Source: Desulfobotulus mexicanus (GTDB lineage: Bacteria; Desulfobacterota; Desulfobacteria; Desulfobacterales; ASO4-4). Taken from it: a stretch of 64,000 nt of DNA. The translations under genes and the position numbers were made by a program. Numbering within the stretch: the first letter of the stretch is position 1; each line of letters starts with the position of its first letter. This document shows, one piece after another, positions 44,894 to 53,488 of this stretch. The stretch covers positions 62,001 to 126,000 of the forward strand of contig NZ_VDMB01000009.1 of NCBI RefSeq assembly GCF_006175995.1, read 5' to 3'. Below the pieces are notes generated by a model. The model ran no database searches. It had not been told where the DNA came from and saw nothing but the letters and a program-made list of their open reading frames with translations.

Positions 44894-46214
44894 ATGGTGC
44901 ATTTCCATCGAAAAGTTTTTTCATTTTTTTCCTTAAACCCTCCCGGCTGATGCCAAGCATTCTGGCGGCCTTCGTTTTGTTACCATTTGCGGCTTCAAGG
45001 GTTCTTTCAATCAGTTCCTTTTCGTTTTCTTCAAGGGAGAAGAGATTTTCCGCAGGTTTGTTTTTATTGCCTTTGCTTCCGGACAGAGGAGGCCTGTTTT
45101 TTTTATTTACTGTTATTTCATTGCTTTCCGGAATAGCCTTTTCCTGCTGAATATGCAGCGACAGATCTTCCACATGGATAATTTCGGAATAGGAGAGGGC
45201 CACCACCCTTTCCACCTCGTTTTCCAGTTCCCGCACATTGCCGGGCCAGTTGTGTACAAGCAAGCAATCCATGGCTTCCTTGCTTATTTTGAGAAGGGGA
45301 CGGTTCATCTGACGGCAATGCAGATCCAGAAAACGCTGAAGCAGCAGGGGAATGTCTCCGGGTCTCTCCCTTAGGGGGGGGAGGGCAAGGGATATGACAT
45401 TGAGGCGGAAAAAAAGATCTTCCCGGAAATGTCCGGCCTTTGCCTCGGCCTTGAGATTCCGGTGCGTGGCTGCCACCACCCGCAGATCCACAGGGATAAC
45501 AGTGGAGCCGCCCACCCTTGTGACCTCCCTTTCCTCCAGTACCCGGAGAATCTTGGCCTGAATATTTAAGGGCATATCTCCGATTTCATCGAGAAAAATG
45601 GTGCCGCCACCGGCCTGTTCCACAAGGCCTTTTCTCATATTCACACCCGTAGCTATTCCCTTTTCAATGCCAAAAAGCTCGCTTTCAAACAGACTTTCCG
45701 GAATGGCCGAGCAGTTGATGGCAATAAAAGGCCCGGATTTTCGGATGGAGTTGTAGTGCAGGGCCTTGGCGATTAGTTCTTTTCCAGTTCCCGTTTCCCC
45801 TGTGATGAGTACATTCACACTTGTATCTGCAATGCGTTCCGTCTGATCCAGAATGTGACGCATGGCCTGGCTCTGGCCCACAATACGTTTGGGGGAAAAG
45901 CGTTCCATCAGCCCTTTTTTAAGGCCTTCGTTTTCTTTGAGGAGCTGTCTGCGGGAAATCTCGAGGGCTTTACTGGTTTCCTTCAGGTTTTTCAGCATTT
46001 CTTCCATCTGAAATTCCCGTGCCTCGATTTTAACAAGCATCATGCCAAAGGATTCTGCAAGACTTGCGATGGGTTCGGGACAAACGGTGCTGCGGGTCAG
46101 CTCAAAAAGGGTTTCTGCCCGGTCATAGCGGTTCCAGACAAGATCGTGGCAGATCTGTTCCATCAATTTGAGAAGGCGTTCAACGTCGGGAGGCAAAGGA
46201 CTTTTATCTGTCAT
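44892..46214 (-). CDS. NtrC-like AAA+ transcriptional regulator with altered GAFTGA loop
   Basis: 440 residues. There is no receiver domain; a helical region (1-110) precedes the AAA+ domain with Walker A GETGTGKE (139-146), Walker B TIFLDEIGDM and a C-terminal Fis-type helix-turn-helix (NGNKTKAARMLGISREGLRKKMKKL). The sigma-54 contact loop, normally GAFTGA, is GIATGV at 186-191. The same deviation occurs in a recognisable subfamily, so it may remodel sigma-54 differently or not at all. It sits downstream of and in the same orientation as the efflux operon, separated by a 15-bp inverted repeat, and may control it. TTGGAAA precedes the ATG. Confidence 0.88.
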   Translation of the reverse strand: MTDKSPLPPDVERLLKLMEQICHDLVWNRYDRAETLFELTRSTVCPEPIASLAESFGMMLVKIEAREFQMEEMLKNLKETSKALEISRRQLLKENEGLKKGLMERFSPKRIVGQSQAMRHILDQTERIADTSVNVLITGETGTGKELIAKALHYNSIRKSGPFIAINCSAIPESLFESELFGIEKGIATGVNMRKGLVEQAGGGTIFLDEIGDMPLNIQAKILRVLEEREVTRVGGSTVIPVDLRVVAATHRNLKAEAKAGHFREDLFFRLNVISLALPPLRERPGDIPLLLQRFLDLHCRQMNRPLLKISKEAMDCLLVHNWPGNVRELENEVERVVALSYSEIIHVEDLSLHIQQEKAIPESNEITVNKKNRPPLSGSKGNKNKPAENLFSLEENEKELIERTLEAANGNKTKAARMLGISREGLRKKMKKLFDGNAP

Positions 46215-46325
46215 GTTTTTTTCCAAATTGTTATCAATCTGTAACTGTTTGGCATCATTTTCACTGGCCAAGAACCATAACTGCAAGGCAGATACACAGA
46301 CACCCAAGTGATTTGCCCGTGACGC

Positions 46326-46399
46326 AATCCGGCACTCAAGCTGAAAAAACCAAGCCCTTTACGGGAGCAAAAATGCTTAAGGATCTTGAGTGCCGGATT
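46326..46399. promoter_or_regulatory. 15-bp perfect inverted repeat between efflux operon and regulator
   Basis: AATCCGGCACTCAAG and CTTGAGTGCCGGATT are exact reverse complements, 44 bases apart, filling the gap between the macB-like permease stop and the regulator start. Could be paired operators or a long transcript hairpin; a T-run is absent. Confidence 0.6.
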
Positions 46400-46434
46400 C
46401 GGGATCTTCTTGTCTTGTGCTGAAAAGTTACTTA

Positions 46435-47619
46435 TCAGTCCGTGCGCAGGGCCTGAATGGGATTCAGGGCAGCCGCCTGCCGTGCCGGATAATAGCCAAA
46501 GAAGATACCAATGGCCACGGAAACACCCACACCAAGAATCAATGCCCCATGGACAATTTCAAACTGCCATCCTGAAAACCTTGCAATACCCCAGGAGGTT
46601 GCCACACCAATGAGGCTTCCCACAAGACCGCCCACGAGGGAAAGGAGGACGGATTCTATGAGAAACTGCCACTGGATGTCCTTTTTTCTGGCTCCCAAAG
46701 CCCTGCGGATACCGATTTCCCGTTTTCTTTCCGTAACGGAAACCAGCATGACATTCATGACCCCCACACCGCCCACAATGAGGGAGATACTGCCGATGGC
46801 TCCCAGAAGCAGGGTGAACATGCGGAACTGCCGCTCCATGTGGGCGATCATCTGTTCCGGACTCATGATGCGTAATTGCATTCTGCCCGGAAGAGCCGAG
46901 AAATAAGTGTTGAGATCTTCTGTTCCCATGCCTGTGGTGAAGTCCGGAGAAAGACGGGCCATAAAAGTGCTGATGATACTCTGGGGCGACATACGCAGCA
47001 CAGCAGGAAGGGGCATCAGAAGTCCTTCCTGAATTTCATAGGGTCTCATGCCGCCCATGGCTGCGGGTTCAAGAGTGCCGATCACGGTAATTTTGCGGTT
47101 ATCATAATACAGCTCACTTCCCGGATGGGTGGCAATGCCCTGAGCCTTCAGCTTTGCAGCAAGATTGCTGCTCAGGCAGGCATGGGTTGTGATGCCATCG
47201 AGATCGGAGATGAAGCGGCCCTCTGCCATGGTCAGCCTGTTCATCTGGAAAAAGGATTCGGTAACGCCAAGGGCAGGGATGTTCATGCGTTTTCCGTCTT
47301 TCCTCAGCTCACCATAGGATGAGGCATAGGGGGCCACTGTTTTGATGGAAGACAGACTTTCGGGAATAATAATGATGTCCTGAAGCCTGAAACCTTTGGG
47401 TGTGCCTCCACCACGGCCGTGTTCCGCCTGTATGGAGAGGATGTCCGTGCCCATTTCCATGAACTGGCGCATGCTTTCCCTCTGGGCAAGGGTTCCGATG
47501 GAAACCAGAGCGATGACCGAAGCAATGCCTATGACAATGCCCAGCAGGGCAAGGATGGAACGCTGGCGTGAAGAGATAAGGGAACGACCGGCTTCCCTGA
47601 GATTGGCTTTGAGGATCAT
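46435..47619 (-). CDS. MacB-type ABC transporter permease (FtsX family)
   Basis: 394 residues with four membrane helices: one at the N-terminus (SILALLGIVIGIASVIALVSIG), a periplasmic MacB_PCD domain, and three at the C-terminus (LLLGAIGSISLIVGGVGVMNVMLVSV; REIGIRRALGA after the first cytoplasmic loop, the family hallmark). The ATPase is a separate gene overlapping by four bases, in contrast to E. coli MacB where both parts are fused. Together with the adaptor and TolC it would export macrolides, peptides or lipids. Confidence 0.9.
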   Translation of the reverse strand: MILKANLREAGRSLISSRQRSILALLGIVIGIASVIALVSIGTLAQRESMRQFMEMGTDILSIQAEHGRGGGTPKGFRLQDIIIIPESLSSIKTVAPYASSYGELRKDGKRMNIPALGVTESFFQMNRLTMAEGRFISDLDGITTHACLSSNLAAKLKAQGIATHPGSELYYDNRKITVIGTLEPAAMGGMRPYEIQEGLLMPLPAVLRMSPQSIISTFMARLSPDFTTGMGTEDLNTYFSALPGRMQLRIMSPEQMIAHMERQFRMFTLLLGAIGSISLIVGGVGVMNVMLVSVTERKREIGIRRALGARKKDIQWQFLIESVLLSLVGGLVGSLIGVATSWGIARFSGWQFEIVHGALILGVGVSVAIGIFFGYYPARQAAALNPIQALRTD

Positions 47620-48302
47620 TGGCTTTCCTCCGTCCCGGCAACATATCCGTCCTGCATGCGGATGGTTCCGGGGCACTGGGCTGCAATGCGGGGATCATGG
47701 GTGATGATGAGGGTGGTTATTTTCTGTGTGCTGTTCAGCTCCAGAAAAAGATCCATGATTTCCTGTCCCACACGGGTGTCAAGGGCGCCTGTGGGTTCAT
47801 CCGCAAGGAGAATGGAGGGTTTGCCCACCAGGGCACGGGCAATGGCCACCCGCTGTTGCTGGCCGCCTGAAAGTTCCATGGGTTTGTGTCCTGCCCTGTC
47901 TCCCATCCCCACCTTTTCCAGTATTTCCATGGCCATGGGTTTTTGTTCCTTTTCAGGAATCCCCCTGTAAATTAAAGGAAGGCATACATTTTCAAGGGCC
48001 GTGAGTTTGCCAAGGAGATTGAACTGCTGAAAAACAAAACCTATTTTCTGGTTGCGTATGCCGGAGAGTTCACTGTCGGAGAGTTTGGCCGTTTCTCTGC
48101 CATCCAGCAGATAACGGCCCGAGTCGGGCTGATCAAGGAAACCGATGATATTCATCAGGGTGGATTTACCGCTGCCCGAAGTTCCCATGATGGCTATCAT
48201 TTCTCCGGCATGTACATCAAAGCTTACGCCTTTGAGAACATGGACCTGCACAGGCCCAAGGGTAAAAGATTTTTTTATCTTTTCCAGTTTGAGAAGGCTC
48301 AT
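47616..48302 (-). CDS. MacB/LolD-type ABC transporter ATPase
   Basis: 228 residues: Walker A GTSGSGKST, Q-loop VFQQFNLL, signature LSGGQQQR and Walker B ILLADEPTGALD, with the MacB/LolD phrase MNIIGFLDQPDSG. The ATG overlaps the stop of the adaptor gene (ATGA), so it is co-translated. It drives the permease encoded next. Confidence 0.94.
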   Translation of the reverse strand: MSLLKLEKIKKSFTLGPVQVHVLKGVSFDVHAGEMIAIMGTSGSGKSTLMNIIGFLDQPDSGRYLLDGRETAKLSDSELSGIRNQKIGFVFQQFNLLGKLTALENVCLPLIYRGIPEKEQKPMAMEILEKVGMGDRAGHKPMELSGGQQQRVAIARALVGKPSILLADEPTGALDTRVGQEIMDLFLELNSTQKITTLIITHDPRIAAQCPGTIRMQDGYVAGTEESQ

Positions 48303-50062
48303 GGCGTCCATCCCCCAAGGCGTTCTCCGGGTTCAAGTCCTGAGAGTATTTCCACGGAACCCAAAGTGGTGATGCCCGTTGTCACCTTTCTTTCTTCCAT
48401 GCTGCCGTCATCCTTTACAACCCGTACCATGGCATGGCTGCCTGCGGGCCGTACCAGATAAAGGGGAACCAGCAAAGCCTGCGGATTATCATAGACAAGG
48501 ATTTCAAGGTCTGCGCTCATGCCTACCCTTATGGACTTGATGGCTTCTGCGCTCAGTTCAGGAAGGGTCACCTGCACCTCAAAACCCGGAGCTTCCCTGC
48601 CGCCTCCTGAGGTAGCCTGGGCGGAAATATGAGAAAGATGCCCCTCCAGCAGGATACCGGGAAAGGCATCCCCCCTTGCCCTTACCTTCTGATTCAGAGA
48701 CAGCCTGCCAATCTCCACCTCATCCACCCGGGAAAAGACCTTAAGGCCACTGAGATCCCCAAGGGCAAAGAGGGCAGTACCCGCCTGCACCCTGGCACCC
48801 TGATCCAGAGATTGTTTTTTGCTTTCTTCCGTAACGGGCTGAATCACCACACCGGATACGGGAGCCCTTACCTCTGCCTGAGAAATGAGGGATTCCAGCT
48901 CATCAAGCCGGATACGGGCATTGTCCAGCTCCATTTTAGCGATACTCAGGTTTTCAGGGCTGGCTTTTTTTAGGGTGGACGCCATTTCTTCCCGGCTGGA
49001 GATAAGGTCCATGCGGCTGGTTTCAACCTGCTGCTTTGCCCTGTCCAGCTCCTGGGCAGGAATAATCCCCCTGTCAAAAAGCAGGTTGGCTTCCTCAAGC
49101 TGGCGTATATGGTTTTCAAGGCTGCTTTCTGCCCGTTGCAGACTGCGTCTGGCCCTTGCCATTTCCGTACTTTCTTCCCATGCGGCCAGTTCTTCATAAT
49201 TCTGCAGCACTTTAATATAGCTGCTTTTTGCTTCTCTCAGCTTCATTTTTGTTTCAGAAACGTCAAGCAGCAGAAGAAGATCTCCCTTTTCCACCACCTG
49301 ACCAAAGGAAAAGTGGCGTTCAAGGATTCTTCCGTCAAAGGGAGCTGTCAGCATGATTTCCTCCAAGGGCTGGAGACGGCCCGAAAGGGAAATGCTGGAG
49401 GAAACGGGACTGGTTTTTACGGTGTGAATACCCTGACTTTCTTCTGCCATCATTCTTGTGGATTTTATTTCCTTTGATGGGGAAGACAGGTTTGAAAAAC
49501 CCTGAAAATGAAAATACCCAAGACCCACAAAAAAAAGGATGATGCCTGCTGTGGCAAGGCCCCTTACTATCTGTACCTTTTTAAGAAGTCCTCTGAGTCT
49601 GAGGTTGCTGGCCTCTGTTTCTTCATATGCCTTTGCAAGTTTTCTGGAGTTTTCCCTTTCCTGTTCCTGAAGAACCTTCAGTTCCGTAATGTCTGAAAAA
49701 ACCACCACAACACCGCTGGCTTCCTTTTCTTCTTCACGGTGAAGCCAGGATGAGGAAAGGCTTAAGGTCATTTTCTGGCCGTTGGGCCTGATAAAGTCAA
49801 CGGTCTCCCGCTGTCCTACTTTTTTTCGGGTGACAGCATCCAGAACCTTCTGGTTGAAGGCATCATTATCTTCTTCCGCAGCAAGAAAGACCTCGGCAAA
49901 GGTATGTCCCCGCACAAGACTGGCATCCAGTCCCAGAATGGCCGCAGCAGCAGGATTGAAAAGGGTAATGCTGCCCTGAAAGTTCAGGGCCATGACACCG
50001 TCTTTCATGTTGTCCAGAACACTCTGGTGAAAATCTTTTTGAATATCGGGTTTTATATTCAT
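48299..50062 (-). CDS. PAS domain-MacA/HlyD membrane fusion protein hybrid
   Basis: 587 residues in an unexpected order. Residues about 10-130 are a PAS domain (VLDNMKDGVMALNFQGSITLFNPAAAAILG; GVVVVFSDITELKVLQE), then a coiled coil (130-165), one transmembrane helix at 166-186, and from 205 to the end a periplasmic adaptor of the MacA/HlyD type: lipoyl motifs (APFDGRILERHFSFGQVVEKGDLLLLLD; VRAPVSGVVIQPV), a long alpha-hairpin, and a membrane-proximal domain (GSVEILSGLEPGERL). Ordinary adaptors start at the helix. The PAS domain would be cytoplasmic and could sense a ligand or redox state and modulate the pump. The GTG/ATG choice is clear: ATG eighteen bases after the tolC-like stop. Confidence 0.88.
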   Translation of the reverse strand: MNIKPDIQKDFHQSVLDNMKDGVMALNFQGSITLFNPAAAAILGLDASLVRGHTFAEVFLAAEEDNDAFNQKVLDAVTRKKVGQRETVDFIRPNGQKMTLSLSSSWLHREEEKEASGVVVVFSDITELKVLQEQERENSRKLAKAYEETEASNLRLRGLLKKVQIVRGLATAGIILFFVGLGYFHFQGFSNLSSPSKEIKSTRMMAEESQGIHTVKTSPVSSSISLSGRLQPLEEIMLTAPFDGRILERHFSFGQVVEKGDLLLLLDVSETKMKLREAKSSYIKVLQNYEELAAWEESTEMARARRSLQRAESSLENHIRQLEEANLLFDRGIIPAQELDRAKQQVETSRMDLISSREEMASTLKKASPENLSIAKMELDNARIRLDELESLISQAEVRAPVSGVVIQPVTEESKKQSLDQGARVQAGTALFALGDLSGLKVFSRVDEVEIGRLSLNQKVRARGDAFPGILLEGHLSHISAQATSGGGREAPGFEVQVTLPELSAEAIKSIRVGMSADLEILVYDNPQALLVPLYLVRPAGSHAMVRVVKDDGSMEERKVTTGITTLGSVEILSGLEPGERLGGWTP

Positions 50063-50079
50063 TGTTTTGTCCTTTGGAT

Positions 50080-51669
50080 TCAGCGGTGGAGCATCCAGGT
50101 TTTATTGCCGAGATATTCAGCTTCAAGGTCAGTGCGTTCGGTGACAAAGGCGATGTTCCAGGTATCAAGGGTAGTGGCCAGCAGGGCATCCAGGCGGGTG
50201 AGGCTGTTCTGATAGGTCATGATGGCCCTGATTTCCGCCAGTCTGTCATCCCTCAGCTTGTCCTGTTCACGGATGAAATCCGCATTGGAAATTCTTCCCA
50301 GTTTAAACTGAAGTTCGCTCACAAGGAAGTTTTCTTCGGAAAACTGACGAGTTTTTGAGGCCAGTTCCACCCGCCTCAGGCTGGAAGCCACCTGACGCAC
50401 GGCATTGCGGACATTGTTTTCAAGGGATTCTCTGGCCGTAAGCAGTTGCATGTTGGCTTTACGGAGATTAATTCGTGCCGAAAGAAGGGGCATTTCCCTG
50501 TTGTATTTCTGATCTCCGTAGAGGGGCAGGGGAATTTTCAGGCTGAGGCCCAGCCACCAGTCTTCCTGGCGGTAGGAGGGATCGTTTTTCCGATGATTCC
50601 AGCCGTCTTTGTAGCCCCCTTCCAGATCCAGATTCCATAATCTCTGGTTCTCTGCATCGGAAAGGCCCATTTTTGCCATTTCAAGGGAGGTGAGGGCAGA
50701 CAGGTAGGAATTATCCCGCTCAAGGGCCAGAGCCATAAGGTCTTCAAAAACTGGTTCAATGGATTTGTAAATGATTTTTTCCGTGGGGACAAGGGTGGTG
50801 TCTCCACTGATTTCAAGGCGTTGCAAAAGGGCAAGGTGGGCATCGTCCATCTGTGCTTTTGCTTCTTCAAAGGCCAACTCCTGACGGGCAAGGTTTGCTT
50901 CGGACTGGAGGATTTCGTTGGGTGCCCGTCTTCCCGTTTCTATCATGGTCCGTGTAACCTCAAGCTGCTCCCTTGCCTTGGACAGGGCATCTTCCTGCAC
51001 TTCCATATCCTGATAAAGGGATAAGAGGGTCCGGTAATCCTGAATTACCCCGGAAATGGTGCTGATCAGGGTATCCCTCAAAGATCGGATATTATTTTCT
51101 TCCTGCATGGCCGCACGTCTGAGGGGAGCGGTATTGTGGTCAAGTCCACCGTCTTTCAGCAGGGGCTGTCGGAATCCCACGGACCACTGGGAAAGCCCGC
51201 TCTGTGTTTCTCCGGAGCTGCCATCCGTTTTATTATAACGGCTTTCAAAACCATTTTCCCAGGCAAAGATAATTTCACCGCCAGTGGGAATTTTCTGGCT
51301 GACGGTACTGACAAGGGAGAGACCTGCACTGTCTGTGCGGGAGCGCATGGTGTCCGGACCGTCGGAGGCATAGTTCGTTGCAGTTCCTGTGGTTCTTGTG
51401 CTGGCCTGAGGGCTGATGTCGAGGTTGGGAGAAAATTGAGTCATGTCCTGACCCAGCCTGAATCTTTCAAGTATTCTTGAGAGATAGGCACTTTCAATGG
51501 TGCGGTTTTGTCTCAGTGCCAGATGGATGGCTTCGGTGAGACTGAGTTCCAGAACGGAAGGAAATTCAGGCTCCGGGCTGGCTGTATTCTCCTGGGAAAA
51601 AAGGGGAGGGGGGATGCAGAAGACAAGAAAAATCAGAAATCCTGCAATCCGTAAACTGGCATGTTTCAT
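50080..51669 (-). CDS. TolC-family outer membrane efflux protein
   Basis: 529 residues: signal peptide (LRIAGFLIFLVFCIPPPLFSQE) and two OEP repeats of the TolC fold (LSLTEAIHLALRQNRTIESAYLSR; LEMAKMGLSDAENQRLWNLDLEGGY) with the usual long amphipathic helices and SLKIPLPLYGDQ. It forms the outer-membrane channel for the adaptor and ABC pair encoded 18 bases downstream. The ATG at the signal peptide, with CAGGAAAACAAC before it, is used. It is the first gene of the operon. Confidence 0.92.
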   Translation of the reverse strand: MKHASLRIAGFLIFLVFCIPPPLFSQENTASPEPEFPSVLELSLTEAIHLALRQNRTIESAYLSRILERFRLGQDMTQFSPNLDISPQASTRTTGTATNYASDGPDTMRSRTDSAGLSLVSTVSQKIPTGGEIIFAWENGFESRYNKTDGSSGETQSGLSQWSVGFRQPLLKDGGLDHNTAPLRRAAMQEENNIRSLRDTLISTISGVIQDYRTLLSLYQDMEVQEDALSKAREQLEVTRTMIETGRRAPNEILQSEANLARQELAFEEAKAQMDDAHLALLQRLEISGDTTLVPTEKIIYKSIEPVFEDLMALALERDNSYLSALTSLEMAKMGLSDAENQRLWNLDLEGGYKDGWNHRKNDPSYRQEDWWLGLSLKIPLPLYGDQKYNREMPLLSARINLRKANMQLLTARESLENNVRNAVRQVASSLRRVELASKTRQFSEENFLVSELQFKLGRISNADFIREQDKLRDDRLAEIRAIMTYQNSLTRLDALLATTLDTWNIAFVTERTDLEAEYLGNKTWMLHR

Positions 51670-52077
51670 GTTGTTTTCCTGGCACCATTCCGGCTGAATT
51701 TTATGCATCTTATGCTGAATAATATAGTTAAGGATTCAATACCATAATTTTATTTAGAATGTCTTGGATATGAATATTTTTTTCTTCTGTCTGGCTCCAT
51801 AAGTTTCTTTAAACGGCAAACGCTGCAACGAGACCTGCCTTGCTTTTCATATTTTAAAGGTTTGTTTTTTTGGATAGAAATTATCTTTGCATTTTACTGT
51901 TATCTTCAGGAAAAACTTAGGCTTACCAATATGGTGAAGGAAGCAGATGTTGTGCTATAAAAGATTTTATAAAATATTTTATAAAATGCTTGACCCTCAG
52001 TTTTTTTTCTGCAAGAGTAGCATAAAAAAAATGCAAGTCTTGATGATGAACCCCGATCATAAAAAGAGGAGAATGGC
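51670..52077. other. Divergent intergenic region, efflux operon to sulfonate cluster
   Basis: About 400 bases, strongly AT-rich. The right part carries two adjoining 12-bp palindromes (listed separately) and TTGACC-like hexamers but no promoter with correct spacing that I would defend. No gene is seen in it. AGAGGAG precedes the first cluster gene. Confidence 0.5.
51964..51987. promoter_or_regulatory. Two tandem copies of a 12-bp palindrome upstream of the dehydrogenase gene
   Basis: ATTTTATAAAAT occurs twice back to back; each copy is its own reverse complement. It lies about 90 bases before the first gene of the cluster, where a GntR-type or other dimeric regulator could bind. The regulator gene 9 kb downstream is the natural candidate. 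Confidence 0.55.
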
Positions 52078-53391
52078 ATGGAATACATAAAAAAAGCCAA
52101 CCTGTCAGCTGAGGGAAGCAGTCTTGAAAAGCGTAAGATTGTTGAGAAGATACTCAATGATATTCAAGACCGTGGTGAAGAGGCTGTTGGTGAACTTGCA
52201 AAGAAATTTGATAACTGGGAAGGGGCATTCGTTCTTTCTGATGAAAAAAAACAAAGGCTTATAAATTCTGTCCCGCAGAGGGTTAAAGATGATATCCGCT
52301 TTGCTCATGAGCAGGTTGCAGGCTTTGCACTGGCACAGCGTGAAAGTTTAAAGGAATTTGAGCTGGAGTCCCATCCCGGTGTGATTCTTGGTCAGAAGGT
52401 AATTCCCATGGATGTTGCTGGCTGTTACATCCCCGGAGGACGCTTTGCCCATGCCTGCTCCGCTTTGATGAGTGTGGCTACTGCCAAGGCTGCCGGAGTA
52501 AAAACCGTTATAGCCTGTTCTCCTCCACGAGGGGAGAGCATTGATCCTGCCGTTTGTTATGCCATGGATATAGCCGGTGCCGATATTATTCTTGAAATGG
52601 GTGGAGTACAGGCCATTGCAAGTATGGCATATGGGCTTTTTACGGGAAAACCAGCCAATATAATTGTTGGTCCCGGTAATGCTTTTGTTGCAGAAGCCAA
52701 AGCTATTCTTGCCGGATCCGGTCGGTGTGCCATTGATGTCTTTGCCGGACCCACGGAGTCTGGTGTTATTGCAGATAAAACAGCGGACCCTATGACCGTT
52801 GCAGTAGATCTAGTGTCTCAGGCAGAGCATGGTTATGACTCTCCCGTATGGCTTTTTACGGATTCCAGGGATTTGGCAGAGAAGGTTCTTGAGATCATGC
52901 CAAAAGTCATAGCTGATCTTACAACACCTGAAGTTGCTGAGGCTTCATGGAGAGATTACGGAGAGATTATTCTTTGTGAAAACCGGGAAGAACTCTGTCA
53001 GGTGAATGACCGCTATGCACCTGAACATATTCAGGTCATCGCAGAAGATTTGGACTGGTGGAGGGATAATCTTAAAAGTTATGGTTCCATGTTTTTAGGG
53101 GAAGGTGCCACAGTCGCCCATGGTGATAAATGTTCCGGCACAAATCATATCTTGCCTACAAAAAAAGCAGGTTACAATTCAGGTGGGCTTAATGTTCATA
53201 AGTTTTTAAAAATTTATACCTACCAGAAAATATCAGAAGAAGCCAACAGGGTGTTTTCTGCTGCAGCATCTCGCCTTTCAAGGGTGGAAGGTATGGAAGG
53301 ACATGCCAGAGCCTGTGACTGGAGGCTTAAAAAGTTTTTCCCCGAAGAAAAATGGGATTTTGAGGTGTATGAGCAAAAGCGTTACTCCTGA
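52078..53391 (+). CDS. HisD-family dehydrogenase, sulfopropanediol 3-dehydrogenase (HpsN)-like
   Basis: 437 residues of the histidinol dehydrogenase fold: zinc ligands Q248, H251, D350 and H409, and the catalytic pair E316-H317 (YAPEHIQV), all present. The N-terminus (MEYIKKANL) and the absence of other his genes argue against histidine synthesis. HpsN-type members of this family oxidise 2,3-dihydroxypropane-1-sulfonate (DHPS) to sulfolactate with NAD. Being the first gene of a cluster with a TRAP transporter and a cysteate-lyase-like enzyme supports an organosulfonate role, which remains inference. AGAGGAG lies upstream of the ATG. Confidence 0.85.
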   Translation: MEYIKKANLSAEGSSLEKRKIVEKILNDIQDRGEEAVGELAKKFDNWEGAFVLSDEKKQRLINSVPQRVKDDIRFAHEQVAGFALAQRESLKEFELESHPGVILGQKVIPMDVAGCYIPGGRFAHACSALMSVATAKAAGVKTVIACSPPRGESIDPAVCYAMDIAGADIILEMGGVQAIASMAYGLFTGKPANIIVGPGNAFVAEAKAILAGSGRCAIDVFAGPTESGVIADKTADPMTVAVDLVSQAEHGYDSPVWLFTDSRDLAEKVLEIMPKVIADLTTPEVAEASWRDYGEIILCENREELCQVNDRYAPEHIQVIAEDLDWWRDNLKSYGSMFLGEGATVAHGDKCSGTNHILPTKKAGYNSGGLNVHKFLKIYTYQKISEEANRVFSAAASRLSRVEGMEGHARACDWRLKKFFPEEKWDFEVYEQKRYS

Positions 53392-53409
53392 TTCTGTGTG
53401 ATCAAATAA

Positions 53410-53438
53410 GGGTCGGATACTTTACTGGTATCTGACCC
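53410..53438. promoter_or_regulatory. Intercistronic hairpin after the dehydrogenase gene
   Basis: GGGTCGGATAC and GTATCTGACCC pair with one G-T wobble around a seven-base loop. No T-run follows, so it is more likely a transcript-stabilising or attenuating element than a full terminator. Confidence 0.55.
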
Positions 53439-53488
53439 GAAAGCAGGCTTCCGTCTTATTGAGAATAAGAAACATTGATGGAGGGGGA

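Noticed and set aside
51990-52023. TTGACC...TAGCAT as a promoter of the sulfonate cluster
   Set aside because: The spacing is 22 bases, too long for sigma-70.
52078-53391. Histidine biosynthesis hisD
   Set aside because: No other his genes, and the neighbours are catabolic and transport genes; the N-terminus fits HpsN-type members better.
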